Below, one piece after another: positions 18,283 to 27,920 of a stretch of 64,000 nt of DNA. The number at the start of each line of letters is the position of its first letter. Position 1 is the first letter of the stretch. The notes beneath the pieces were generated by a model. The model was not told the origin of the DNA and made no database searches. It saw only the letters and a list, made by a program, of their open reading frames with translations. This DNA is from an uncultured Halomicronema sp. (GTDB lineage: Bacteria; Cyanobacteriota; Cyanobacteriia; Phormidesmidales; Phormidesmidaceae). Position numbers and translations under genes: made by a program. The DNA is taken from contig CALCCA010000204.1 in NCBI GenBank assembly GCA_937899725.1, forward strand, positions 1-64,000, in the 5' to 3' direction.

Positions 18283-19347
18283 ATGTCCGTTAACGCTGCA
18301 CCGAGGCGCCGCGAGATGCCAGGGGCCGATCCGTGGTTGGCCGTGAACTATGCGCTGATCTGGCCGGGTTTGGGCCAGCTGTATAGTCGCCATTGGGTTA
18401 AGGGCAGCAGCCTTATGGCGATCGCCCTGGGCCTGTTGCTTTATGCCGTGTGGTCAATTTTTGCGGCCAACGGCAATACGGTGTGGGGGTTGGGGGCGAT
18501 CGCGGCCCTGATACTGCTCTATGCCTTCAATATTTTGGATGCCTATCGCGGCACGCAGCGGGGTTACGCCGCCCGCATTACGGTGCCCAAGGGCCGTTTA
18601 GATCCTTGGTATGCCGTCTTTTTATCGCAAATTTTGCCCGGTCTCGGCCATCTCTATACGCAGCAGGTGGCGATCGGGGGGGCCTTGCTCGTATTGGGCA
18701 TCGTCACTGCCTGGCTAGCCTCTCAGCTTCCTTGGCTGCTGCCCGTGCCACCCGCGATTTGGGCTTTCAGCTGTTATCACCTGTACTCCATCTTTCCCCA
18801 TCGAGCGAAACGCCAGTCGGGGGCCATCGCGGCCTTGATTTTAGGTCTGTTCTTAATACGGCTGGGGTTGGGCCATGCCCCCCATTGGGTGCATCAGTCG
18901 TTCATTCAAGGTATTGTGCCGAGCGACTCGATGACGCCAACGCTGCAGGTGGGCGATCGCCTGTTTGTGCGGCGCGATCAGCCCTATCAGCCGCGAGTCG
19001 GTGATGTCATCGTGTTTGCACCGCCGCCCGCTGTCGCGCAGCGATCGGCGGCGGCCGCGTCCACCCTCTTTGTCAAACGCCTGATCGGTTTGCCCGGACA
19101 GCAGATCGCCGTGGCGCAGGGACAGATCTTGGTGGACGGGCAAGTGCTGGCGGAGCCCTACCAACCATCGCCGCCGACCTATCAGTGGGGGCCAGAACGC
19201 GTGCCCCCTGACAGCTATTTTGTGCTGGGTGATAACCGGGACTTCAGCGATGATTCGCATATTTGGGGCTATCTGCCCGCCGACAATCTGCTGGGCAAAG
19301 CCTACAAAATCTATTGGCCCCCCGGACGGATTCGTCCCTTGCAGTGA
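18283..19347 (+). CDS. lepB: Signal peptidase I with N-terminal duplicated membrane module
   Basis: The C-terminal 150 residues are a leader peptidase that removes signal peptides on the outer face of the membrane. The catalytic Ser is in IVPSDSMTPTL (about residue 216), the general-base Lys in LFVKRLIGLPGQ (about residue 265), and the box-E motif is GDNRDFSDDSHIWGYLP. The first 195 residues are an extra membrane region of about six helices containing a duplicated motif: W-L-A-V-N...PGLGQLYSRHWVKG (about 18-41) and W-Y-A-V-F...PGLGHLYTQQVAIG (about 109-132). This PGLGQLY module is otherwise seen as a stand-alone membrane protein. The ATG at 18283 is preferred to the GTG at 18262. Confidence 0.92.
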   Translation: MSVNAAPRRREMPGADPWLAVNYALIWPGLGQLYSRHWVKGSSLMAIALGLLLYAVWSIFAANGNTVWGLGAIAALILLYAFNILDAYRGTQRGYAARITVPKGRLDPWYAVFLSQILPGLGHLYTQQVAIGGALLVLGIVTAWLASQLPWLLPVPPAIWAFSCYHLYSIFPHRAKRQSGAIAALILGLFLIRLGLGHAPHWVHQSFIQGIVPSDSMTPTLQVGDRLFVRRDQPYQPRVGDVIVFAPPPAVAQRSAAAASTLFVKRLIGLPGQQIAVAQGQILVDGQVLAEPYQPSPPTYQWGPERVPPDSYFVLGDNRDFSDDSHIWGYLPADNLLGKAYKIYWPPGRIRPLQ

Positions 19348-19634
19348 GGGTCAGGCAGAGCATCGCCGTTCTGGCAGGGAGGTCAGACGACAGTTCCCCT
19401 TGGTAGAATGGAAACCGTTTGGAGCTGGGCTAGGCTGGCTTTCCCAGGCGTATTCCAATCAATAGCGTGTTTAAGAACCCGGTTGCTGGGGACAGGTCAA
19501 TAGTCTCCAGCCGGTTTTTCATAGAAACCGGATTCTTCAGGTGAGATTTTTGATGTGGGATTACTCCAGTGACTGATCAGCCAGGCCAAGCCGTTTCACA
19601 CTGTGTTTTCTGCCGATAGCGAGCCCGATTGTTC

Positions 19635-20312
19635 ATGGCTGCAACTGACCCCAATGTTTGGCTCCGCCGCTTGCCGATCGCCACCGGCATCCTCGGCAGT
19701 TCATTGCTGATGGTCAACCGGTTGCTGACGCCCGCGCTGACTGAATCGCAGGCCCGATCGGACGTGATGGGGGTGATTCTCTGTGCGGTGCTGGTGCTCA
19801 CAGGGCTGCTGTGGCAGCGCGTGCAGCCGCGATCGCCCGATGCCGTTATCCTCGAAGGTGAGGCGGGATTTGAACTGGATGAGGCGCTGCCAGAGACAGT
19901 TCAAACCGAACTCGCTTGGGCCTCACACCTGCTGTTGACCAATACCGTGACGCGATCGCTGGTGGTGTATTACGACGGTCGGGTGCTGTTGCGACGGGGC
20001 GTGCTGGGGCCGACCGCTGAGGTGACGCCGGGAGCCATCCTCCAACGAGTGTTGACCAAAGGCAAAGCGGTTTACCTGGTGAATACGAAGCTATATCCGG
20101 GCTGGCTGGAATTTGGCTACATGCCACCCAATACTCAGGGCTTGATTTGCCAACCGCTGGGCGATCGCGGCGCGTTGCTGTTGGGCGCTAACGCCCCCCG
20201 CAGCTACACTCGGCAAGACGAAATCTGGGTCGCTGGCATTGCCGACAAGCTGGGCGAAACCTTAGATCGGGTCATGGCTGACGAGCCGTCAGCCCCCTCA
20301 GCGCTCACATAA
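19635..20312 (+). CDS. Cofactor assembly of complex C subunit, CCB2/CCB4-like
   Basis: A 225-residue protein of the family needed to attach the unusual haem c(n) to cytochrome b6 of the b6f complex. Two N-terminal membrane helices (about residues 13-32 and 45-62) anchor a soluble domain. That domain has the family-like LEGEAGFELDEALPETVQTELAWASHLLLTNT region and a GAF-like end (ICQPLGDRGALLLGANAPRSYTRQDEIWVAGIADKL). I chose the ATG at 19635; a TTG lies two codons upstream. A CCB1 homologue is encoded at 52.9 kb in this window. Confidence 0.85.
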   Translation: MAATDPNVWLRRLPIATGILGSSLLMVNRLLTPALTESQARSDVMGVILCAVLVLTGLLWQRVQPRSPDAVILEGEAGFELDEALPETVQTELAWASHLLLTNTVTRSLVVYYDGRVLLRRGVLGPTAEVTPGAILQRVLTKGKAVYLVNTKLYPGWLEFGYMPPNTQGLICQPLGDRGALLLGANAPRSYTRQDEIWVAGIADKLGETLDRVMADEPSAPSALT

Positions 20313-20333
20313 CGTCCACAAGATAGCAACATC

Positions 20334-20485
20334 AGATCTCTTGCACGAATAAAATAAGGACCCCTTCCGTCCCCCAAATTGGGGGAAAACCGCTCTTGAA
20401 GGTTCTGTATATCCCTAGCTATGGGCTCGAAAGTCCCCCAGTATTGGGGAATTTAGGGGGCACTCAGCATTGATGCAAGAGGTCA
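20334..20485 (+). mobile_element. MITE-like element, copy 2 (about 152 bp)
   Basis: Left end AGATCTCTTGCACGAAT pairs with right end ATTGATGCAAGAGGTCA. It is about 20 bp shorter than copies 1 and 3 because the CTTAAAGCCC...AAGAAA part of the right half is missing. Confidence 0.75.
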
Positions 20486-20505
20486 TTATCTGTAGGGTTT
20501 TGGCA

Positions 20506-23145
20506 CTAGCCCAAAGTCTCCAAAAGCTGTTGCTTGGCGGTTTGTAGTGCCTCGGGCAGCTTGGTGGCATCGCGTCCACCGGCCTGCGCCAAATTCGGTC
20601 GCCCGCCCCCCCCGCCGCCACACAGTTTGGCGATCGCGCCGATGAATTTGCCCGCCTGCAGTTTTTTCTCGATGACAGCCGGACTAAAAGCCGCGACCAG
20701 GCTGACTTTGCCCGCTTCCGGCACCGAACCCAAAACGACGGCCCCTTCACCGAGTTTTTGCAGCAATCGTTCGGCAGCAGTTTTGAGGGCTTCGGGGGCC
20801 ACTCCCGCCATTTCTGCGACGAGAACTTTCACGGTGCCCACCGTTTCGGCCTGATCGACCAGCTGATCCGACTTGACGACGGCCAGCTCCGACTTCAAGG
20901 TTTCCAGCTCCTTTTGGGCCGACTTCAGTTCTGCTTGCAGGCTGGTGATGCGCTCGGGCACCGCTTCGGGCTTGACCTTAAAGCGATCTGACAAATCTTT
21001 AACGACCGCCTCACGCACGTTGAGATAGTCAAGCACCGCCGGGCCAGCGACCGCCTCAATGCGCCGAATGCCGGAGGCGACACCCGTTTCAGAAATGATT
21101 TTGAACAGGCCGATTTCCGCCGTATTGCCCACATGGGTGCCGCCACACAGCTCCATCGAGACGCCGGGAAAGTCGATAACGCGGACCTCCGCGCCGTACT
21201 TTTCGCCAAACATCGCCACTGCACCCCGTTGCTTGGCCTCATCAATGGGCATCACCTCTACGGTCGCGGCATGACCTTCCGCAATCCAGGTATTCACCTG
21301 GTCTTCGACCTGCTGCACTTCGTCTGCCGTCAGCGCGTGAGAGCAGTTGAAATCAAACCGGAGGCGATCAAAGTCGACCAGAGAACCGGCTTGGGAAATG
21401 CCATCGTCCACCAGTTTTTTGAGGGCCGCCTGCAGCAGATGGGTGGCCGTGTGATTCGCCATAGCACGACGGCGACAGGCCCGGTCGATTTGAGCCGTGA
21501 CGTGATCGCCCACCGTCACCGTGCCTCGCTCGACTCGACCGACATGCAAAAAGAAATCCTGCTCTTGGCGCACGTCTTCGACCCGAAAGACAAAGTCTTC
21601 GCCTAATAGATAGCCGCGATCGCCGATTTGGCCGCCCGACTCGGCATAAAACGGCGTCTGATCCATCACGATTTGGCCAGCGGTGCCCGCCGCTGCCGTT
21701 GCCGCCGCTGCCCCCGCCACCAAAATGGCCTCGACCTGACTCGCACTCACCGGCTCCGTGTAGCCCAAAAAGGCCGTGGCCCCTACCCGCTGCGCCAGGC
21801 CATCCAGGCTGCTGAGGGCGGTCAGATCAATCGTTTCGTGAGCATCTTTCGAGCGCTGCCGCTGCTGCTCCATGGCCGCTTCAAAACCGGCGACATCCAC
21901 CGTCAAGCCATTTTCCTCAGCGATTTCCTGCGTCAGCTCAAGGGGAAAGCCGTGGGTGTCGTAGAGGACAAAGGCATCCGCGCCAGCAATTTGCTCAGTT
22001 TCCTGCGCTAGGATGTCGGCCAGCAGCTTTTCGCCCTGTTCTAGCGTTTCTAAAAATCGGGTTTCTTCCCGCGCGAGTTCGGCCGTGATGACTGACTCGC
22101 GCTCGCGCACGTTGGCATACACCGCCTCTGACAGGGCGATCGCCGTGGCCGCCACCTGATTAATAAAGTTACCCTCAATGCCCAGCAGCCGACCGTGGCG
22201 TACCACCCGCCGAATCAGTCGCCGCAGCACATAGCCCCGCCCCACGTTCGATGCCGTAATGCCATCGGCAATCATGTGCACCACCGCGCGCACGTGGTCG
22301 CCAATCACTTTGAGCGACACCTGGGTTTTGTCATCACCGTCGGCGTAGTTCAACCCGGCCAGGTTAGCCGCCGTCTCAATGATGGGGAAGATCAGGTCGG
22401 TTTCGTAGTTGTTGGGCTTTTGCTGCAGAATTTGCGCCATCCGCTCTAGGCCCAGCCCGGTGTCAATGTTCTGCTTCTGCAGCGGCGTTAGCTGCTCATC
22501 AGCGTCACGGTTGTACTGCATAAAGACCAGGTTATAAAACTCGATAAACCGAGTGTCATCTTCCAAGTCGATCGCATCATCGCCCCGCTCTGGGTGAAAG
22601 TCATAGTAAATTTCGGAACAGGGGCCGCAGGGGCCGGTGGGGCCAGAGGTCCAAAAATTATCCGCCTCATCCATGCGCAAAATGCGCTGAGGGGGGACGC
22701 CGATCTGATCACGCCAGATGGCAAAGGCTTCGTCATCTTCGCGAAAGACGCTCACCACTAGCCGCTCGGCGGGTAGCTGAAACACTTCGGTCGAGAGTTC
22801 CCAGGCCCAAGCGATCGCCTGCTCTTTGAAATAGTCACCAAAGCTAAAGTTGCCCAGCATCTCAAAAAACGTATGATGCCGTGCCGTACGACCGACGTTT
22901 TCAATATCGTTGGTGCGAATGCACTTTTGCGAAGTGGTGGCGCGATCTACCGTGGCAGGGCGCTGCCCCAAAAAGATCGGCTTGAACTGCAGCATGCCCG
23001 CGATCGTCAGCAGCACCGTGGGATCTTCTGGCACCAGGGAGGCACTAGGCAAGATCGCATGCTGCCGTTGCGCATAAAACTCTAGAAAGGTTTTCCGAAT
23101 ATCGGCACCCTGAGTGACCACAGGCTGAGAGGGAGAAGTAGACAT
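20506..23145 (-). CDS. alaS: Alanyl-tRNA synthetase
   Basis: Full-length (879 residues) class II synthetase that charges tRNA-Ala. The catalytic core starts with [20 protein letters not shown] and contains [20 protein letters not shown]. The editing domain has the zinc-site motifs [14 protein letters not shown] and [13 protein letters not shown]. The C-terminal DHHA1-like domain ends with [18 protein letters not shown]. The ATG at 23145 fits. The coding strand is opposite to its neighbours, so it forms its own transcription unit. Confidence 0.98.
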   Translation of the reverse strand: MSTSPSQPVVTQGADIRKTFLEFYAQRQHAILPSASLVPEDPTVLLTIAGMLQFKPIFLGQRPATVDRATTSQKCIRTNDIENVGRTARHHTFFEMLGNFSFGDYFKEQAIAWAWELSTEVFQLPAERLVVSVFREDDEAFAIWRDQIGVPPQRILRMDEADNFWTSGPTGPCGPCSEIYYDFHPERGDDAIDLEDDTRFIEFYNLVFMQYNRDADEQLTPLQKQNIDTGLGLERMAQILQQKPNNYETDLIFPIIETAANLAGLNYADGDDKTQVSLKVIGDHVRAVVHMIADGITASNVGRGYVLRRLIRRVVRHGRLLGIEGNFINQVAATAIALSEAVYANVRERESVITAELAREETRFLETLEQGEKLLADILAQETEQIAGADAFVLYDTHGFPLELTQEIAEENGLTVDVAGFEAAMEQQRQRSKDAHETIDLTALSSLDGLAQRVGATAFLGYTEPVSASQVEAILVAGAAAATAAAGTAGQIVMDQTPFYAESGGQIGDRGYLLGEDFVFRVEDVRQEQDFFLHVGRVERGTVTVGDHVTAQIDRACRRRAMANHTATHLLQAALKKLVDDGISQAGSLVDFDRLRFDFNCSHALTADEVQQVEDQVNTWIAEGHAATVEVMPIDEAKQRGAVAMFGEKYGAEVRVIDFPGVSMELCGGTHVGNTAEIGLFKIISETGVASGIRRIEAVAGPAVLDYLNVREAVVKDLSDRFKVKPEAVPERITSLQAELKSAQKELETLKSELAVVKSDQLVDQAETVGTVKVLVAEMAGVAPEALKTAAERLLQKLGEGAVVLGSVPEAGKVSLVAAFSPAVIEKKLQAGKFIGAIAKLCGGGGGGRPNLAQAGGRDATKLPEALQTAKQQLLETLG

Positions 23146-23946
23146 AGGACGAGAAACGCGGGGCGATCGGGGACGCGAATAATTTTGACGACTATTTCCT
23201 TATTGTGAGGGATGTTAGCCCATCTCGTGGACAAACCCACAATAAACTCACCACACCGCTCAAGGGCGACGATCTGGCATCCTCACCATCGCCCTTCAAT
23301 TCGGCTCTCGGCCTGAATGAGGAGCAACTTTTGTCCCTGCCGGCTCAGTCCGAGGATCATCAATAATCAGCACTCGATAATCAGCACTCAATTGCTCAAC
23401 CTGTGAGCATAGATGTCTTTCGGCATTCTCCCGCAGGACGCTATGGCGCCGGGGCAACGGCTGCAAACGTTGATGCGCATGGTTTATGAACGAATCTGGG
23501 AGCGGAGCGGGCATTTAGCTAGGGGCTGACAAAGCTGACGTGATTGCGACCGAGGCGCACGGCAATTCTCAGGATGGCGGCCGTTTGACGAGGAACCCAA
23601 GCCGATTTTGGTAGGGAGATCGCCAGATTGTCCGGGAATCGTCAACATTAGATTGAATAAAAGTTAACCGTTAGCTAAAGTCACAGACCAACCGAGCGCG
23701 TGTTCATCAAGTCCCCTGGTCTTTCACAAGCGTGATTTAGCCACAGCGGCCCATCAGCAGAGAGTTTCGAAACCCAGCTTCCAAGGTGTCGAAGTTTTTT
23801 CTCTACCCTAGTGCGTCCACGTTTACAGATCTGGTGAGGGTACCTCAAGATGAGTATGTAGCAGTGAATTACACTCTTCATATACTTGTAGGCACTTGCT
23901 CTCCCGTGATCTCTCTTTTCCGCACAGGCTCACTTCTTATCCGGCA
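23146..23946. other. Non-coding stretch between alaS and the GGDEF gene
   Basis: It holds the divergent promoters of alaS and the diguanylate cyclase gene, and a 13-bp direct repeat ATAATCAGCACTC at 23363-23375 and 23377-23389. Short ORFs here (for example minus strand 23296-23514) show no protein family character; decayed gene remnants are possible. Confidence 0.5.
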
Positions 23947-24927
23947 ATGAATGCATCGGTTTTAATCGTTGGCGAGTCTGAATTCTCTGAACGCCTTTGT
24001 GAACAAGTTCGGGGGCTCGCTGCCATGACGTCTTGGCAAGCAGAGAGTGCAGCTGCCGCTTTCAAGCTCTTAGAGTCAGAGACGCCAGACATCATCATGT
24101 TGCAGGCCAATGTCTCAAGCAACTGGGAGTTTTGTCGCACGCTCAAGCAACAGCGTCATCTAATGTGGTGCTACTGCATTTTGTTAGACGAGCGTCTCTG
24201 CCCTGACGAACATACGTCAACAGAAATTCTGCTCCGTCAAACGGGTCTGACCACCACGGCGATCGAAACGGGAGCCGATGCTTACCTGTGGTTGCCCAAA
24301 ATCGCCGAGAGCACCTCGGCAGCTTCGGCAGAGCATCTCAACCGCCTGCTGCAGGCCCATATTAGAGCCGCCACTCGGCGTAATCAGGCCTATCGAGAGC
24401 TATCTCAGGCGAATGATTTGCTATCGGCGATCGCCCTCGTTGACCCCCTCACGCAACTGGGCAATCGCCGCGCCTTTGATTGGGAAATGCCGCGCCAGAT
24501 TCAAGTCACCCGCGAGCAAAACCATCCGTTGAGCCTGCTGGTGCTCGACATTGACTTCTTCAAGCAGGTGAATGACGCCCATGGTCACCTTGTGGGCGAT
24601 CAGGTCTTGCGCATGTTTGCCGAACGCCTGCGACATCACATGCGATTTTATGAAACGCCCTTTCGCTACGGGGGGGAAGAATTTGTCGTAATTTTGCAAA
24701 ACACCTCTTTTGAGGAAGCGGAGCAGGTCGCTGAACGGCTCCGGCGGCTGATTGATAATGCCCCTTTTGTGGTTTCTCAACGGCTCGATTTGTCGCTGAC
24801 GGTCAGCATTGGAGCCGCCACCTTAGATATTGGTGATGATAGTAAGGGCGAAGACTTGATTCGCCGCGCCGATAGCAATCTCTTAAAAGCCAAAAACACC
24901 GGTCGCAACCGCGTCATCATTAGCTAG
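23947..24927 (+). CDS. Diguanylate cyclase with degenerate receiver domain
   Basis: Synthesises cyclic di-GMP, judging by an intact GGDEF-type active site: FRYGGEEFVV, preceded by LDIDFFKQVNDAHGHLVGD. The N-terminal 130 residues fold like a response-regulator receiver (SVLIVGESEFSERLC..., TPDIIMLQANVSSNW), but the phospho-acceptor Asp position is occupied by Gln (IIMLQ), so classical phosphorylation is unlikely. The inhibitory I-site RxxD is replaced by RFYE, suggesting no product inhibition through that site. I chose the ATG at 23947 (MNASVLIVG), giving 326 residues. A 12-bp hairpin overlaps the stop codon. Confidence 0.92.
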   Translation: MNASVLIVGESEFSERLCEQVRGLAAMTSWQAESAAAAFKLLESETPDIIMLQANVSSNWEFCRTLKQQRHLMWCYCILLDERLCPDEHTSTEILLRQTGLTTTAIETGADAYLWLPKIAESTSAASAEHLNRLLQAHIRAATRRNQAYRELSQANDLLSAIALVDPLTQLGNRRAFDWEMPRQIQVTREQNHPLSLLVLDIDFFKQVNDAHGHLVGDQVLRMFAERLRHHMRFYETPFRYGGEEFVVILQNTSFEEAEQVAERLRRLIDNAPFVVSQRLDLSLTVSIGAATLDIGDDSKGEDLIRRADSNLLKAKNTGRNRVIIS

Positions 24928-24966
24928 CGGCTGAGTCTTGCTGCGGCAAGCGGTTCAGCCGCTAGC
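24923..24966 (+). terminator. Hairpin at the end of the diguanylate cyclase gene
   Basis: GCTAGCGGCTGA (24923-24934) pairs perfectly with 24955-24966. The stem includes the stop codon; there is no clear U-tract, so termination efficiency is uncertain. Confidence 0.5.
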
Positions 24967-25210
24967 CAGGTTTACGAAGCGGGCGCGGCAATGCCCATAC
25001 TGCCAGGTTTTCGCGTTTAATTGAGGATGCGCCCTGGTGGACTCGTGTGCGTAGACAGTACCGTTCACCCAAGTGGATTGAGGCGAAAGTGGCCCGTTCT
25101 AGTGACGCCCAGGCGACGCCATCAGCCTGGGCACATTGGGGACAATGATGCCGTCTGTTAAGTTAAGCCCAACCCACGTTTTGAGACCTACATTTTTCTG
25201 GAATTGTCTG

Positions 25211-25840
25211 ATGCGTTATACCTCGATCGCTCTTTTTGCCAATCATTTAACGGGCGATCGCCCTCGCCGTCAACGCCTGCATTGGCGGCATCAGGCTCTC
25301 TCCTTGAGCAGCCTGCTATTGGCCGTCGGCAGCGTCTTTTTGCCCTTCTCTAACGCCAGCGCCTTAGAAGAAGTACGGCTGTCATACCGAGGGTTTCAGT
25401 TTGGGAGCCTGCTCGTCAGTGACTTGGCGACCTTTTCCGAAACGGGACAGCCCTCGCAAAACTTAGAAACTTTTTTGAATGTCATTGACGTTGATGAGGC
25501 CACCGCGATCGAGGCGTTAACCACAGAAGTAGCGGTTGACAGCTCGCTTTTGAGCGAGGCCAGTCAAACCTTTGCGGGCGAGAGTTTTTTTCAGTTATTG
25601 GGCACCACAATCAAGATGACCGACTCGTCATCTTCTCCCAGCTGGGTCTATCTGCGCGATGCCGTAGTTGCGTCAGCCTCTGATAATCAGGTCACCGCGT
25701 TAGAAATCTTGCAGGCGTTTCCCACTAGTGCCATCGTGCTTGAAACTGACAAAATTGGGCCAGTCGTTGAGCAAATTCAATCCGATAGCTCTGTCCTGGA
25801 AGCGTTCTTAGAAGAGGGCTTTCTCGAGTCTTCTGACTAG
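25211..25840 (+). CDS. DUF1400-type exported protein
   Basis: A 209-residue secreted protein resembling the DUF1400 domain that, in cyanobacteria, often precedes an alpha/beta hydrolase. The start ATG at 25211 (MRYTSIALF) leads into a signal peptide with hydrophobic core LSLSSLLLAVGSVFLPF and probable cleavage after SNASA. The mature part has the family pattern EEVRLSYRGFQFGSLLVSDLATFSETG, FFQLLGTTIKM, YLRDAVVASAS and LEILQAFPTSAIVLET. No hydrolase domain is fused, so only the accessory domain is present. Function is unknown. Confidence 0.85.
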   Translation: MRYTSIALFANHLTGDRPRRQRLHWRHQALSLSSLLLAVGSVFLPFSNASALEEVRLSYRGFQFGSLLVSDLATFSETGQPSQNLETFLNVIDVDEATAIEALTTEVAVDSSLLSEASQTFAGESFFQLLGTTIKMTDSSSSPSWVYLRDAVVASASDNQVTALEILQAFPTSAIVLETDKIGPVVEQIQSDSSVLEAFLEEGFLESSD

Positions 25841-26196
25841 GCGATCGCCGCCAACGGCACCGCGACATCCCCAGAGCAACGCCGCTCCGGCAGCGCCGGT
25901 ATCCGGCAGTCACCGCCCGCTGCCGAGGGAAAGTCGGGCCACTGAGTCCGAGCAGCGCCGGCGCAGACTGGGCTGGTCTTGCGGCGGGTAAGATGCCAAG
26001 ATATGAGGCCAGAGAGTTGCTCCACCATCGCCTCCAGCGCGGCAGAGTCAAACCCTGACGGCGAATTGTCTGTCCTTGAGGATGTGATTGGCCGGCAGGT
26101 TCCTGATGAGTCTTTCATTAACTGCCCCAGTGCAAGCGTGGGTCAGGCTTGGTGAGCAAGGGCCGGTTCTATTAGCAATGACCAAGAGAGGTAAGC
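25841..26196. other. Non-coding stretch
   Basis: GC-rich, one HIP1 site. A 93-codon minus-strand ORF (26118 to 25837) shows no recognisable family and ends against the DUF1400 gene; I do not support it as a gene. Confidence 0.4.
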
Positions 26197-26808
26197 GTGA
26201 GTCGATCTGATCAGGTGAGACGCCACATGATGGCTATCGGCATTTGGGCCTTGAGTGCTGGAGTCGCGATCGCTCAAACGCCCCCGGCGACCCCAGCGGA
26301 GGAGTCACCGGCCGCCGCTCCCGCCGTGGTGGAAGACACCAACCTTGAAAGCTTTGAGATCTATCGATTAGTTGATCGCTTTTCAATCGAAATTCCGGCG
26401 GGCTGGTTGGTGCAGGAAGATGACACCGGGCAGGCAGTGACCATCACCAGCTACAGTGCCGACGGGCCACCGCCCCTAGCAACTGACATCAAAACAGAAG
26501 TCACCCTGGTGAATGAGCCCCCCACAACCTACGTCGAACGAGAACTGGCTAGCTTGATCAGCCAGGCCAATGAGCAGGGTTACATCATCGATCAGTATGG
26601 CCTAGCAGCAGTGGGCAACAACGAAGCCCTGCGACTGTGGATTATCGACCTGCCAGGCGAATTTTCTGAGCAAATGATTACTTTCGTTGGGTACGAGACC
26701 GGCCAAACTGCGAAAATCGTCTCCTATTTCAACGACGCTTCTATAGCGACTAAAGACACGATTCTGCAAATGCATGGTTCCTTTGACTTTGCGACAGCGG
26801 CAGAATAG
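26197..26808 (+). CDS. Exported PsbP/DcrB-like protein (hypothetical)
   Basis: A secreted protein of about 200 residues. The signal peptide is clear if translation starts at ATG 26227 or 26230 (MMAIGIWALSAGVAIAQ, cleavage near AIA-Q); the GTG at 26197 adds ten charged residues and is also possible. After a Pro/Ala-rich linker comes one domain: IYRLVDRFSIEIPAGWLVQEDD, VTITSY, LRLWIIDLPG, MITFVGY and IVSYFND. This strand order and the FSIxxPxGW start resemble the PsbP/DcrB/DUF1795 fold. The fold call is tentative and no function is assigned. Confidence 0.75.
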   Translation: MSRSDQVRRHMMAIGIWALSAGVAIAQTPPATPAEESPAAAPAVVEDTNLESFEIYRLVDRFSIEIPAGWLVQEDDTGQAVTITSYSADGPPPLATDIKTEVTLVNEPPTTYVERELASLISQANEQGYIIDQYGLAAVGNNEALRLWIIDLPGEFSEQMITFVGYETGQTAKIVSYFNDASIATKDTILQMHGSFDFATAAE

Positions 26809-26858
26809 GGCTGCTACAGTAGGTGGAACCTTTGAGGCAACGTCGGGGGCTGAGGCGC

Positions 26859-27611
26859 ATGAACCCAATTTTAGTCATCGTTCACCAACCCACCTCAGAT
26901 CCCGGTTTGGTGGGCGAAAAGCTGCGATCGCGCGGTTACGCCCTCGATATCCGCTGTCCGGCTTTGGGCGATGAGCTGCCGCCGACGATGGCGCATCATG
27001 CCGGGGCCGTGGTGTTTGGCGGGCCGATGAGTGCCAATGATGACGAGACCCTACCCTTTATTCGCACCGAATTAGACTGGATTGCGATCGCCCTCGCCTC
27101 GGGCCAACCGTACTTGGGCATTTGCCTGGGGGCGCAGCTGTTGGCCCGAGTGTTGGGGGCTGAGGTTTCGCCTCACGCTGCAGGCATTAGCGAAATTGGC
27201 TATGGCGAGCTGCGGCCCACGGCAGCAGGCACTCCTTACATGCCAACGCCGATGAGCGTTTACCAGTGGCATAGTGAAGGGTTCACTTTACCGGTAGGGG
27301 CCGTGGGTCTGGCAACGGGGGAGACGTTTCCGCATCAGGCATTTACCTATGGTGAGAGGGTGTTTGGTCTACAGTTTCATCCTGAAATGACGACAGCCCT
27401 GATTGCCGACTGGACAACCCGAGGTGCTGGCCAGCTGCAGCGACTGGGGGCTCAGCCCCGCGAGCAGCATTTTCAACAGCATCACCAGCATGGTGCTCAC
27501 GTTGACCAATGGCTGGATCATTTTTTGGCCGCTTGGCTCAAGGGTCAAGCAGGGCCAGTTCAGCAGTCAGCTGAGGGCGCGGCGCTCTTGGCACATCAAC
27601 GCTCGCTTTGA
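26859..27611 (+). CDS. Class I glutamine amidotransferase (GMP-synthase-like)
   Basis: A cytoplasmic glutaminase-type enzyme of 250 residues. The nucleophile elbow is YLGICLGAQLLA (Cys), and the His/Glu pair is in LQFHPEM. FGGPMSANDD near residue 50 is typical of the stand-alone GATase1_GMPS-like group often annotated as type 1 glutamine amidotransferase. The amino-acceptor partner is not known for most members. The ATG at 26859 was chosen because MNPILVIVHQP begins the Rossmann-like fold. The C-terminus has a His/Gln-rich stretch (EQHFQQHHQHGAHVDQW) that may be lineage-specific. Confidence 0.92.
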   Translation: MNPILVIVHQPTSDPGLVGEKLRSRGYALDIRCPALGDELPPTMAHHAGAVVFGGPMSANDDETLPFIRTELDWIAIALASGQPYLGICLGAQLLARVLGAEVSPHAAGISEIGYGELRPTAAGTPYMPTPMSVYQWHSEGFTLPVGAVGLATGETFPHQAFTYGERVFGLQFHPEMTTALIADWTTRGAGQLQRLGAQPREQHFQQHHQHGAHVDQWLDHFLAAWLKGQAGPVQQSAEGAALLAHQRSL

Positions 27612-27920
27612 CCAAGTTGCCGGCGGGATGCTCATGCGACACTGTGGGCAAGGGATCTGCGTTTAAATAACATCTCCAGGGACAGACACGCTTCCTGTAA
27701 GGGTTTGGCAGTGCCAAACCCCTGCGATCGAGGAGGCTATTTGTGAGCAACGCCCCAACTGCTTTTAACCGTAAATCATCGCCATGATGACACTCTCAGA
27801 GTGGGCGATCGCCCTGGCCCATGCATGCGATTATTGGTGCGATCGACGACAAATTACGGCCCAACCTGGGGAAAAGTCGGCCTGATTCTGTGAAAAACGC
27901 CAATAAACTGGGGAAAAGAT
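27612..27920. other. Intergenic stretch with a short hairpin
   Basis: GGGTTTGGCAGTGCCAAACCC (27701-27721) is a near-continuous palindrome. One HIP1 site lies nearby. No gene was seen. Confidence 0.5.

Noticed and set aside
23296-23514. Possible minus-strand small gene between alaS and the GGDEF gene
   Set aside because: No protein-family character, no ribosome-binding site, and the region has direct repeats.
25837-26118. 93-codon minus-strand ORF
   Set aside because: Unrecognised, Ser/Ala/Arg-rich shadow-like composition, ends against the DUF1400 gene.
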